Positions 36,408 through 45,180 of a stretch of 64,000 nucleotides of DNA are shown piece after piece. Every line of letters starts with the position of its first letter. The stretch's first letter is position 1. Below the pieces are notes generated by a model. It was not told where the DNA came from. It saw only the letters and a program-made list of their open reading frames with translations, and did no database searches. Source of the DNA: CAIMUS01 sp963708455. Its GTDB lineage: Bacteria; Pseudomonadota; Gammaproteobacteria; Competibacterales; Competibacteraceae. The position numbers were made by a program, and so were the translations under genes. The stretch is from positions 372,001 to 436,000 of the forward strand of contig CAVPSQ010000010.1 of NCBI GenBank assembly GCA_963708455.1. Direction: 5' to 3'.

Positions 36408-37229
36408 GGTAGTCCTGAAATAATAAGTGATATTATGATACGATGATCCTATTTTAAGAAAGTGTTGAGGTCAAACTATGAATTGTCCAAGTTGTTGTTC
36501 TACTGATATTGTCAAAAATGGAAGTCTAGGTAATGGAAAACCTAAATTCAAATGCAATACTTGTGGTAGGCAATTTGTAGAAAATCCTAAAAAACGACCC
36601 ATTCCTGACAGCACCAAGGAACTCATCGATAAACTGTTGCTGGAGAAAATTCCCTTGGCAGGTATTGCGCGTGTCACCGGTGTCTCCGAACGCTGGTTAC
36701 AAGATTATGTGAATGCCAAATATGCACAAGTACCTCGGCAAGTGAACGTAAAAAAAACGAAAGGTCGTTTAACTATTCAATGTGATGAACTCTGGTCGTT
36801 TGTTGGAAAAAAGAAGAATAAACAATGGGTTTGGTTAGCTATCGATGCTGATACCAAGTAAATTGTAGGGGTTTATATCGGTGACCGCAGTCGGGAAGGA
36901 GCCGAAGGTTTGTGGAATTCTTTACCGGGTGTTTATCGTCAATGTGCGGTTAGTTATACCGATTTTTGGGAAGCCTATGAGACGATTTTTCCTTCCCATA
37001 GACATCGCCCAGTAGGTAAAGAAACTGGCAAAACAAACAAAATTGAACGTTTCAATTGCACTCTGAGACAACGCATCTCTCGACTGGTTAGAAAAACACT
37101 TTCTTTTTCTAAAAAGATTGAAAATCATGTTGACGCTATCTGGTATTTTATTCATCACTATAATGCCACTGTTAATGCCACTGCTAATGCTTAACCTAAC
37201 TTTAAGATCACTTAAATTTCAGGACTACC
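36408..37229 (+). mobile_element. IS1-family element
   Basis: The ends GGTAGTCCTGAAAT (36408) and ATTTCAGGACTACC (to 37229) are inverted repeats. The flanks carry an 8-bp target duplication AAATACTC (36400-36407 and 37230-37237). The element is 822 bp and lower in GC than its surroundings, suggesting recent arrival. Confidence 0.88.
36478..37194 (+). pseudogene. IS1-family transposase with internal stop
   Basis: The frame has the InsA-like zinc finger (CPSCCSTDIVKNG...CNTCGRQF), a helix-turn-helix (IARVTGVSERWLQDYVN), then the DDE part (QCDELWSFVGKKKNKQWVWL; YTDFWEAYE; IERFNCTLRQRISRLVRKTL). A TAA at 36859 interrupts DADTK-IVGVYIGDRS in frame, probably GAA to TAA. Unlike classical IS1, both halves lie in one frame. 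Confidence 0.82.
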
Positions 37230-37370
37230 AAATACTCAAGTAATTAGCCAGAAAATTGCTGGCAAGAGGGAACATTGGACATTTTGAGTTCTCTTGTCTA
37301 ATCTCTGAAACTGCCCCCCTTGATTTTCAAGGAGTTAGGCGCGCCCCGCCCCCCAACAGTAGACAAAACG

Positions 37371-37844
37371 ATGAACAACCGTCGCTACCTGACCCCGACC
37401 GAGGTTGAGAAACTACTTACCGCCGCCAAGAGCAGCCGCTTTGAGGCCCGCGACCGCTGCTTTTTGTTGCTGGCGTTCCGCCACGGCTTACGGGTATCTG
37501 AAGCGTGCGGCTTGACCTTGGGCCCAGGTAGACACCGAAAGCCGCGTACTGCACGTGGCGCGACTGAAACAGGGACTCTCCACCACGTACCCGCTACGGC
37601 CCGATGAACTACAGGCCATCAAGGCGTGGCTGGCGGAGCGGACGCGGATGCAACTGGGACGGACGCTTTCTTTGTCAGTGAGCGCCACCGCCCCTTGAGC
37701 CGTAAGCCACCGCAACATACAACACACCGTTCAGGGTACACCGCCACCAACCCGGCCCGCTTCGAGAGGCTTTGGCGTAAGGCCGGGCTTAACATGTTGG
37801 GCCTTATGCGACTTCCGACGCACAAGGCAGGACACAAGATGTAG
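37371..37844 (+). pseudogene. Degenerate tyrosine recombinase
   Basis: MNNRRYLTPTEVEKLLTAAK and FRHGLRVSEACGLTL contain the first catalytic Arg region of short tyrosine recombinases. After shifts near 37525 and 37670 the reading continues through VDTESRVLHVARLKQG and FFVSERHRPLSRKPPQ, but the HxxRH segment is deleted before HRSGYTATNPARFERLWR. It is not recognisably an integron integrase. Confidence 0.65.
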
Positions 37845-37953
37845 GAAAATCCGCCGCAGCTTTCGCCGGGGCTTATTTTCGGTTAGGGCTTGCGGCAAAT
37901 AACAATCTTTGCTATTTTTTGTTATTGGTAACCCAAGCGGAGGAACCAAGCCT

Positions 37954-38214
37954 ATGAACATCTCCCTGACACCCCATCTTGAGGAAATAGTGAAAGGCAA
38001 AGTCGATAGCGGCCTTTATAACTCGGCCAGTGAGGTCATACGGGATGCCTTGCGCCTCTTGGAAGAACGTGATCAGTTACGCGAATTGCGGCTTGACGAA
38101 TTAAGGCGCGAAATTCAGAAAGGGATAGATAGCGGCGAGGCAACCCCTTTGGACATAGAAGAAATCAAGGAGCGAGGCCGCAAGCGGCTTGCCGCCCAAC
38201 AAGGGGAGGGATGA
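37954..38214 (+). CDS. parD: ParD-family antitoxin
   Basis: This 86-residue protein begins MNISLTPHLEEIVKGKVDSG and continues YNSASEVIRDALRLLEERDQ, the ParD ribbon-helix-helix. The C-terminal part is charged. It starts after CGGAGGAACC. Its ParE partner directly downstream survives only as a stub. Confidence 0.88.
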   Translation: MNISLTPHLEEIVKGKVDSGLYNSASEVIRDALRLLEERDQLRELRLDELRREIQKGIDSGEATPLDIEEIKERGRKRLAAQQGEG

Positions 38215-38221
38215 AGTCCTG

Positions 38222-38274
38222 ATGCCACGTTTATTGAAACGGCCAGAAGCCGAAAGCGATCTTGACGAAATCTG
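38222..38274 (+). pseudogene. 5' stub of a parE toxin gene
   Basis: MPRLLKRPEAESDLDEIWA is the ParE N-terminus. At 38275 the sequence enters MITE copy 3, after which comes the 3' end of the truncated cas10 gene on the other strand. The rest of parE is absent. Confidence 0.75.
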
Positions 38275-38374
38275 GGCCATGATCATCCTTTCGGCCAGAA
38301 GAACCTGGATTACGCTTCGCAAGCTCCGCTCCATCCAGGCTACACCGGTTTTGGCCCAAACGATGATCATGGCC
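38275..38374 (+). mobile_element. 100-bp MITE, copy 3, at the parE-cas10 junction
   Basis: GGCCATGATCATCCTTTCGG at the left and CCCAAACGATGATCATGGCC at the right are inverted repeats around the core ACCTGGATTACGCTTCGC...CCATCCAGGCTACACCGG. On its left is a broken parE, on its right a broken cas10, so it marks a deletion or recombination junction. Confidence 0.75.
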
Positions 38375-39751
38375 AATTTCGGCGTCTTTATCGTCACGGC
38401 CACACAACCCACAAGCTGAACCCCGGTGTAAATCTTGAGCCGCAAAGAAAGAGGAATCAGCTTCTGCCAAAGGCCGGAAACGCTGTAGCCGGTCCCTTAA
38501 TAAAGCTTCATTCGCTTCTTTCCATTTTGATCCCATGTAGTGATCACTGCTGTATCCAAAATCGTGCCCACATACTTGAGCGATTCCTATTCCAAGAAAT
38601 ATTTTTCCTTGAAATGCTTCCAGAAGCGCCTTGTTGATATTGGTTATCTCCTGACGCAGTTTATCCTCCAGGCAACCAGGTATTAGAAGATAGAACTTGC
38701 CACCTGAAGAATAGATTCGAGCGGTTGGATAAAGGCTAAGGGTGCGCAACACATGTTCCGAAATCCCATCGCACAGAAGTTGAATATACAACGAACGACC
38801 TCGCAGACCCTTGGCCGCACCTTTGCTGGTAATGCTATAGATGAAATCCTGGATACCCGAGAAATCGCCGCAAACAAGTCTCCACTTGGGCACATCGGAA
38901 TCATTAAACCGGGAGGGCTGATCCAGCGTTCCAGCAGCTTCATGGTGCAAATACAGTCCTTCAGCGATAGCGGGAGTCACTCGCAGATGATCAAACAACG
39001 AAATGTCGGGGTGTAGGATGTTGGTGGCCGCCGGAATACAGGATAAAAACTGCTCCATTTGAGCTAACAAGCTTGTTACCAGACTGCGAAGCGCCGATGG
39101 TGTCGCGCGGTCATAACGTGGCAAACGATCCAGCGCCGTTAAGAAGCCATCTGCTAATACACTATATTCAGTTACCAGCGATTTAGGACTGAGCCATGCT
39201 TCACCATTCTCTAAGGTGGAAAGCACCATAGCCGGCTCGAATTTCTCAACCAATTGGGGGATTATTGCTCCAGATTCGAGTGAGAGCATAGCCATTGGCA
39301 GGCGACATCTCGTCTGGCGCGACTTACCGTCCAGGCTAATCCTTTCCAAGATAGATTCTAAACGTGTACGTTTATGGATATTTTTTTCGTAGAAACGGCC
39401 TTGTTCACGCTCGGCACTGGCGAAGTGATCTGCAGCCTCTACGAGAAGTTGTAGCGGCGATGAAGCAACATGATGTCGCACAGCTAAATTAACCCAATGA
39501 TCTTCTGCTGTTTTGCCATGCTGTCCCTCAGTAGGTTTAAGGAAAGGAACTCGATCAGTCAACTCCTCGCAGAAGCGGCGGGTATGCAGGACATGCAGGT
39601 GACTCCAATAATCCCCGTCTTTGTTCCATGGGCAATCAAGTTGCTTTTGGCCTTCATCCGATCGGTATTCACCGAGCCTTTCAGCCCTCTCCCAGAATTT
39701 GCCAATATCGTGAAAGAGAGCACCAAGGACTATGTGATCGTGATCATTCAT
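38375..39751 (-). pseudogene. cas10: Type III CRISPR cas10 (Csm1-like), truncated before the palm/cyclase domain
   Basis: The start at 39751 follows the NE0113-type gene by 3 bp. The protein has an N-terminal HD nuclease motif (LGALFHDIGKFWERAERL, residues 9-26), the first palm-like region (WRLVCGDFSGIQDFIYSITS; RGRSLYIQLLC; YSSGGKFYLLIPG) and the zinc site CGLCGRD near residue 455. Then it meets the MITE at 38374. The second palm with the GGDD cyclase motif is missing; the ORF only continues through the MITE to 38231. Csm/Cmr RAMP genes are also absent here. Confidence 0.82.
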
Positions 39752-39754
39752 TCT

Positions 39755-40889
39755 TTAATCTTCCTTATCTAGGTTTGCAAACCGGATCTGTTCCGATTTT
39801 AGCCTCAAGGCATAGCACGACTGCGGGCGGCGTCCGTCGCTGCCGATGCGATAGGGTTTATCCGCGATCCGGCCGAGTGCCTTGCGCAGTTGCTTGTGCA
39901 ACAGCGAGCGGTGATGATCGAAATAGTCGCAATCCATGCCGTTGCGCAGCGCCTGTTCAGCCCGTTCGTAATCGTTGGAGAGTTCGCTGGTCAAGTGCCG
40001 ATATTCGCTCAGGAATTCCTGTTTCTCCTCAGTGCTGATAGCGGACCGACAGATAGCCGGTTTGTCCGCCAGCGCCCGGCGGGCGAACCAGGCCAGAAAG
40101 GCGAAGTTGGCGGGTGAGAGCGAAATCACTACGCCGCCGCAGCGAACGCGCCGCCGCGCCGGGTCCAACAGCAGTTCCGGCGGACCCAGGCTGCGCTGCG
40201 CCTGATGTACCGTCGCGCTGTAGCTGGCTTGACCCTCCAGCAGCGAATCGGGCAGTCCCTCGCGCAACCGCACGAAAGGAATTTCCGCCAGGGTCACGGT
40301 GGCGTCGCGGGCATCCAGCGGGCGCTGCTCCGGCGGCAGGGTGTAGATGACCTGCGGTTCACAGGGGGGATAATAGAACTGCTGGTTGGATTCCGAAGGG
40401 GGTGGACACCAGCACGTGAGACAGGCGGTCCTGCGCTCGACCGAACAGCGACATCGCATAGCCGAGGTAGAACCCCATCGTTTTGCGGCCGCCGGCGATG
40501 GAGGCGTGCACGCAGGCGGCAGGATCGGCGGTCAGCAGGCGCACGACGGCGGTAATCGTATCGGCCGCCGCCTCGTTATCGGTCAGGGTGCGAATATCCT
40601 CGAGCGGCTGGCCATCAGCAGCCTGGAGGATATGGAAACTGCGGTCGTCGAAGCGGATGCCGCTTAGCTGGTAATCGTTACAGAGACGGTGGAACCAGCC
40701 AGGGGAAGGGCTGAGCAGGGTCAGCCGGGCGCGTTCCGCGCCGTCTGCCGTGGTGATCAGGTGGATTTCAGTGGGCACAAACGCCGGCTGTCGGTCGACC
40801 GCCAGCGCGTACAGGGTTTCGGTGATGATTTGCGGTGATAAGCCCGTCACGCACAGCAGGATGCGGCGGGGATACTGGTCAGGCTCCAT
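39755..40889 (-). CDS. CRISPR-associated NE0113-family (CARF/ring-nuclease type) protein, frameshifted
   Basis: From ATG 40889: RILLCVTGLSPQIITETLYA, PTEIHLITTADGAERARLTL and HASIAGGRKTMGFYLGYAMS are the Cas_NE0113 CARF-type domain, which senses cyclic oligoadenylate. Near 40391-40397 one extra base breaks STPF from ESNQQFYYPP; joining them gives a protein of about 377 residues with a C-terminal part (ISLSPANFAFLAWFARRALA; helical to the end). The C-terminal function is unclear. It is directly upstream of cas10 on the same strand. Confidence 0.75.
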
Positions 40890-41046
40890 AACGGCTCCGC
40901 TTCTCGTTTATTCAGGAATGGACGGTGAGCGATCCTCTTTCCTGCGAAAGAGTATAGCAGCAATATTCAAAGTTCTGGCCGTTATGATGCCGCAAACAAA
41001 TAAATCACGCTGAGACGACAAGCTTGTGGGGTGGATGGGTTGGTTT

Positions 41047-41074
41047 GGCAGCACTGCGCAGGTGCTGCCTTTTT
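41047..41074 (+). terminator. Hairpin with T-run
   Basis: GGCAGCACTGCGCAGGTGCT-GCC folds into a stable stem and is followed by TTTTT on the plus strand. A second hairpin (GGGCGCC/GGCGCCC, 41084-41104) sits just downstream of the hemerythrin stop on the minus strand and could end that transcript. Confidence 0.5.
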
Positions 41075-41116
41075 GGAATGCAAGGGCGCCTTTCGGGGGC
41101 GCCCTGAGTTTCTCAA

Positions 41117-41692
41117 TTACGGTTTAATTCCTGCTGCTGGTGGATAAGCCGCCAGCAGCGACTCGGCCAGGGCATGCAAGCGGGTGTGGGTTTGCTCTCC
41201 CATTGTCTCCTGCTCAAACTGGATAAAGTCCTGTGTCACCGCCGCCAGCGTTTCCGACGTCAACTCCTGTAATGCCATCTTAAAAAGGACATTATCCTCT
41301 TTCATGATGTGTGACCGGAGCAGTTCGCAGTAATCCAAGGTCGTATTCCGCAAGCGGGCCTGCTGATCGCTATCCAACGGGCCTTCGCCATCGCCCAAAG
41401 TAGCCAGTACCTGGACGTGTGCACGCCCCAGCTCGTGCTCATGCAGCATGACGGCGAGGGGGCCTCGTTCCAGCGGCATCCCCTGCCGGTGCAGAGTTGC
41501 AAACAGGTAGTTTTCCTCCTTACCGTGATGGCACTGATCAGCAAAGTTGCGAAAGAAATCGGCGTAGCGTGCCACGGTCTGACGGGCCTCGTGTTGCCCG
41601 ACCGCTGGTGACTGTACAAAGGTTTCCAGGGAGCCTAACACTTGTTCGATCAACCGGTGTTCGGTCATCAGCATCGTAATGGCGTTCGTCAT
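41117..41692 (-). CDS. Hemerythrin HHE-domain protein
   Basis: This 191-residue helical protein shows the iron-ligand pattern: MTEHRLIEQVL, QCHHGKEENYLF, LHEHELGRAHV and RSHIMKEDNVLF. Such proteins bind a di-iron centre and sense or store O2 or nitric oxide. It starts at 41692 after GGAGGCACC. It sits between the CRISPR array leader and the NE0113 gene; a link to CRISPR function is not established. Confidence 0.9.
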   Translation of the reverse strand: MTNAITMLMTEHRLIEQVLGSLETFVQSPAVGQHEARQTVARYADFFRNFADQCHHGKEENYLFATLHRQGMPLERGPLAVMLHEHELGRAHVQVLATLGDGEGPLDSDQQARLRNTTLDYCELLRSHIMKEDNVLFKMALQELTSETLAAVTQDFIQFEQETMGEQTHTRLHALAESLLAAYPPAAGIKP

Positions 41693-41866
41693 AGGTGCCT
41701 CCTAAGCAGTGAATGGCAAACAATAATTAGTTTAATTGAATACGCAAAAAATTCCCAATTTTCTGTCTTTAAATGCTTGATGGTGTATCTTGGTCAGCAT
41801 GGCATGATGCCGGTTCGCATGCGTTTCGAGGAGGGGTGCAAGAGATAAGAATAACATCACGCCACA
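41693..41866 (+). promoter_or_regulatory. Probable CRISPR leader
   Basis: This 174-bp AT-richer stretch lies directly before the first repeat, on the side that gives crRNA reading with GAAAC at the repeat 3' end. It includes GAATACGCAAAAAATTCCCA and TTTAAATGCTTGATGG, suitable for a promoter. The leader role is inferred from position and repeat orientation. Confidence 0.5.
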
Positions 41867-42545
41867 GTCTTAATCCCTTCTTAATCAGGTCTAGGTTTGA
41901 AACGCTCCTTTTCGTCCGCAGGTGAGTCCGCCACGGTGGTCTTAATCCCTTCTTAATCAGGTCTAGGTTTGAAACCACAACAGTTCGTGGTACTAAGTAA
42001 AATATGGCGGTCTTAATCCCTTCTTAATCAGGTCTAGGTTTGAAACGTTTGTGGCGCACGCGCAACGCTAACAAACGGCGGTCTTAATCCCTTCTTAATC
42101 AGGTCTAGGTTTGAAACAGTTGGTTTACTGAGGGTCTTTATACTGAGGCTCTGTCTTAATCCCTTCTTAATCAGGTCTAGGTTTGAAACCCCGACAGAGG
42201 CAGCGAGACAACCCCGATAGAGGGTCTTAATCCCTTCTTAATCAGGTCTAGGTTTGAAACGGAAGAGGTTGAAAGCCAGTATCCCCTACTGAAGGTCTTA
42301 ATCCCTTCTTAATCAGGTCTAGGTTTGAAACAAAAGGTAAGTTCCGCATCACAAAGTGCGGGCAGTCTTAATCCCTTCTTAATCAGGTCTAGGTTTGAAA
42401 CGCAGATAAGAGTGAGGACTGGTTCCTTTATGTAATTGTCTTAATCCCTTCTTAATCAGGTCTAGGTTTGAAACTGAACCAGCCGATAGCCTTCATTAGG
42501 AAGACACTGTCTTAATCCCTTCTTAATCAGGTCTAGGTTTGAAAC
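41867..42545 (+). CRISPR. CRISPR array, 10 repeats and 9 spacers
   Basis: The 37-nt repeat begins GTCTTAATCCCTTCTTAATC and ends AGGTCTAGGTTTGAAAC. Repeats start at 41867, 41939, 42010, 42081, 42153, 42224, 42295, 42365, 42438 and 42509; spacers are 33-36 nt. All ten repeats appear identical. The GAAAC end suits Cas6 processing to a type III 5' tag. The repeat contains a partial internal duplication (CTTAATC...CTTAATC). Confidence 0.97.
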
Positions 42546-42756
42546 CCCTCGACGCTATAAAACTTTGCCAAACAAGCCCTTACAGAGGGGGTTGACAGAA
42601 AATCCGCGTTTGGAAAAGTTAACATGTTGTTTTCCTGCAACATGGCGTCTTGCCGGGTTAAATGATTGCCCATGTTGTTAATGAACATGGCGTTTACAAA
42701 CTATAACGGAACCTATAAGCAGAATCCAGTCCTTTGTTCAAACGTCATCCATAAGC

Positions 42757-43110
42757 TCAGGCATCCTGTTCCTGCGGCAATTCACTCACCCGCCGCACCG
42801 CCTCGCCCAGCCGCAACACATTGCGGCCATTGCGGATCAACAGCACATCGTCGGGAAACAACTGCCGGCCCAACAGCGCCACCTCGCATTCCCGTGGCAG
42901 CGGATAAGCCCGGACATCGTCTTCAGCCGGCTCGATCAATTCCGCCAGCGCCTCCAGCAGTAGATTCAAGCGCGCCGGCGTAATCTGGATAACGAACACC
43001 GAATACTGCACCCGACAGGCATGTTTGCACATAAACCGCGCCACCCGATTCAACCGCTGTGGGTCGGCGATGTCGTAGGCAATCAAGTACAAACGTTCGG
43101 ACGCACTCAT
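42757..43110 (-). CDS. cas2: CRISPR-associated endoribonuclease Cas2
   Basis: This 117-residue protein opens MSASERLYLIAYDIADPQRL, with the conserved Asp of the first beta strand, then RVARFMCKHACRVQYSVFVI. The size and ferredoxin-like pattern are those of Cas2, the adaptation partner of Cas1. It follows the Cas1-like gene by 2 bp. Confidence 0.9.
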   Translation of the reverse strand: MSASERLYLIAYDIADPQRLNRVARFMCKHACRVQYSVFVIQITPARLNLLLEALAELIEPAEDDVRAYPLPRECEVALLGRQLFPDDVLLIRNGRNVLRLGEAVRRVSELPQEQDA

Positions 43111-43112
43111 GA

Positions 43113-43889
43113 TTACAACTCCACCAGCCAGCCATGCAGACGGTCCAGCACGCGACAACCCAAGCGCCGCAAACGGGCGCTGTGACCCTCGAACAGACGT
43201 ACCAATTCGAGATCGTCCAAACGGGCCGGCAAGGCGGCGACAGCGGCCTGCCGCTCCAGCAACTCCAGCATCGGCAAATGCAAATCCAGCGCCAGCAGCT
43301 CGACCAGATCGGCCAACAACTCCAGCCGCTCGTCCAGCGCGCGCATCCGCTCCGCTGTCAGACCGGCTTCCGCCAGCAACGCCGCCACCAGCCCGCCCAA
43401 TAGACCGCGTAGCCGTTTCTCGATATAAGCGCTGACGCCGGCGCCGACATAGCCCTGCCTGACCTGCGCCAACCGTGCCTGCAACTGCACCAGCGACGGC
43501 GCCTGCGCTATGTCCAGCCCCAACCGCCGGGCCAGCGACCGCCGGGCGCGACTCGCCATCGCCCGCCGCCAGTCGGCGTAGCGCTCCCGCCAGTCGGGCC
43601 GGTCCAGCAAATCCTGCAAACGACAGTACAAACCCTCCCGCTGGGTGGACTCGCCGAACAGATAACCTTGAATGGCGCCGTCCGAGCGCAGAAACGTGAT
43701 GGTGATGCCGCGCTCGGCACAGGCCAGCAAGGCCGCCGTGGACCACTCCACCGTCCCGGAGGCGATCACCCGCGAAATCCGCTGCAACGGATACAGCGTC
43801 ACCGCCCGCTCTGGCAGGCTCACCCGCAAGGCCGGCTCGTCCAGCGTCACCCGCATCCCGCTGCGGCCATTCAGATACAACGGTTTCAT
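43113..43889 (-). CDS. Cas1-like protein with Cas1 N-terminal beta domain, no catalytic triad visible
   Basis: The 258-residue protein starts MKPLYLNGRSGMRVTLDEPA, then LYPLQRISRVIASGTVEWST and ACAERGITITFLRSDGAIQG, matching the Cas1 N-terminal beta-sandwich. The rest is helical without the Cas1 Glu-His-Asp residues (no G-IEG or FFH motif). ATG 43889 overlaps the upstream stop as TGATG. The gene lies between a Cas1 C-terminal remnant and cas2, the place where RT-Cas1 loci often carry an uncharacterised gene. It may be an accessory or half of a split Cas1. Confidence 0.78.
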   Translation of the reverse strand: MKPLYLNGRSGMRVTLDEPALRVSLPERAVTLYPLQRISRVIASGTVEWSTAALLACAERGITITFLRSDGAIQGYLFGESTQREGLYCRLQDLLDRPDWRERYADWRRAMASRARRSLARRLGLDIAQAPSLVQLQARLAQVRQGYVGAGVSAYIEKRLRGLLGGLVAALLAEAGLTAERMRALDERLELLADLVELLALDLHLPMLELLERQAAVAALPARLDDLELVRLFEGHSARLRRLGCRVLDRLHGWLVEL

Positions 43890-44490
43890 CACTCGTCTCC
43901 ATCCACCACCGCCAGGTCGGGCGCCAGCGCCAACAGCAATCGAGCCAGCCGGTAAGCCTGCTGCCGCAGATAGCGGCGCAGCCGGGGTGCGAAGGTCTCG
44001 AAAGTGGCGAAGTACACCTGCCGCCCCGCCTTGTTCAGCAGACAGGCACCCTGGTCTTCGACGAAATTCTCCTTGCGCAGGGCACGACTGCGGAACAGTT
44101 CCCCTACCCAGGCGTCCAGCCGGGCACGCAGCGGCTCGATCAGATCGCAGGCCAGCGATTCCCGACCATAGGCGGGATCGTGAAAGAAACCCAGCAAAGG
44201 GTCCAGACCGGCCTGATGACAGGCGCGCACCGCCTCGGTGTGCAACAGAGTGTAACCCAGCGACAGACAGGCGTTGACCGGATCGCGCGGCGGGCGCCGG
44301 TTGCGACCGCTGAAATTCAGCGCCGGTGGAAACAGGTGGGTGAGAGCGGCGAAATAGCCGGCCGCCGCCGCGCCTTCAATGCCGCGCAGGACATTGAGAT
44401 CGCCTGCCTGCGGCAATTGCCCCAATAAGTGGTCCATCTGCTGGATAGCGTCGTGCAGGGGCTTGCGGCAATCGGGCCGCTGCGATGACC
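43889..44490 (-). pseudogene. cas1: Cas1 C-terminal catalytic domain, N-terminus lost at a toxin-antitoxin insertion
   Basis: From about 44490 the frame reads SQRPDCRKPLHDAIQQMDHL, then LRGIEGAAAAGYFAALTHLF, GRNRRPPRDPVNACLSLGYT and GFFHDPAYGRESLACDLIEP. These carry the Cas1 catalytic Glu (near 44375), His (near 44180) and Asp (near 44145). Everything upstream (beta domain and any reverse transcriptase fusion) is missing, replaced by the operator of a toxin-antitoxin pair. A possible start is ATG 44437. Neighbours csx16 and cas6 fit an RT-Cas1 type III locus, but the RT itself is not present. Confidence 0.75.
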
Positions 44491-44507
44491 AGGTCGCAGG
44501 ATAGTTA

Positions 44508-44536
44508 TTGCATGTATTACAATGTAACACATGCAA
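44508..44536. promoter_or_regulatory. Palindromic operator of the toxin-antitoxin pair
   Basis: TTGCATGT and ACATGCAA are inverted around an inner TTACA-AT-GTAA. The palindrome lies 19 bp before the antitoxin start at 44555. Ribbon-helix-helix antitoxins typically repress from such sites. Confidence 0.6.
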
Positions 44537-44554
44537 TCTATCTGGGAGACAGCC

Positions 44555-44773
44555 ATGAGCGCCACGTTGACCATTCGTCTGGACGAAAACCTGGAGCGTC
44601 AGCTTGAGGCGGTTTGCGCGCGTTCGCAGCGTACCCGCAGCGAAGTAGTCCGGGATGCGCTGCGCCGCCAATTGGCGCTGGAACTTTTTGAAAATACCCG
44701 GCGGCGCACCATGCCCTTCGCCGAAGCTCGTGGCTATCTGACGGATGAGGATGTATTTCGCGAAGTATCATGA
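44555..44773 (+). CDS. Ribbon-helix-helix antitoxin
   Basis: The 72-residue protein starts MSATLTIRLDENLERQLEAV after GGGAGACAG and continues SEVVRDALRRQLALELF, a CopG-type fold. The TGA overlaps the toxin ATG (ATGA at 44770). It is oriented opposite to the cas genes and splits the csx16-cas1 region. Confidence 0.85.
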   Translation: MSATLTIRLDENLERQLEAVCARSQRTRSEVVRDALRRQLALELFENTRRRTMPFAEARGYLTDEDVFREVS

Positions 44774-45180
44774 AAATTTTTCTCGACACCAATGTGTTGG
44801 CGAGCGCAATCGCCACACGCGGCCTATGTGCGGATGTAATGCGTCTGGTTCTGGCCGAACATGAAATGGTGCTATCGAGAGTGGTGCTGGACGAACTGCG
44901 CGGCGTGTTAACCACTAAGTTCGGCTTACCGCCGACAGCAGTCGAGGATATCTTTCTGCTCTTCGACCAGCTAGAGCTTGCTCCGCAGCCGCAGGCGCCG
45001 GTCGCACTCGCCATTGATGATCCCGCTGACGAATGGGTGGTCGCCAGCGCCGTCGCGGGACAAGCGGCAATTTTTGTGACCGGCGATAAGGCACTGCTCG
45101 AGATCGGTCATGGCGGCGGCCTGCGGCTGCTTTCCCCACGGCAGTTCTGGGAGCAGCTCAGTAATTTTCAGGCTCCTTGA
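44770..45180 (+). CDS. PIN-domain toxin
   Basis: This 136-residue protein begins MKIFLDTNVLASAIATRGLC and carries VVLDELRGVL, AIDDPADEWVVASAVAG and FVTGDKALLEIG, the PIN active-site acids. It pairs with the upstream antitoxin. Its last 23 bp overlap the end of csx16 on the other strand. Confidence 0.87.
   Translation: MKIFLDTNVLASAIATRGLCADVMRLVLAEHEMVLSRVVLDELRGVLTTKFGLPPTAVEDIFLLFDQLELAPQPQAPVALAIDDPADEWVVASAVAGQAAIFVTGDKALLEIGHGGGLRLLSPRQFWEQLSNFQAP

Noticed and set aside
37371..37844. Tyrosine recombinase remnant as the missing integron integrase
   Set aside because: It has the short recombinase layout, no sign of the additional domain of IntI, and is several kilobases from the attC-like sites behind two IS elements.
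41117..41692. Hemerythrin as a CRISPR-associated effector
   Set aside because: It lies between array and cas genes, but the family is common elsewhere and nothing in the sequence ties it to CRISPR function.
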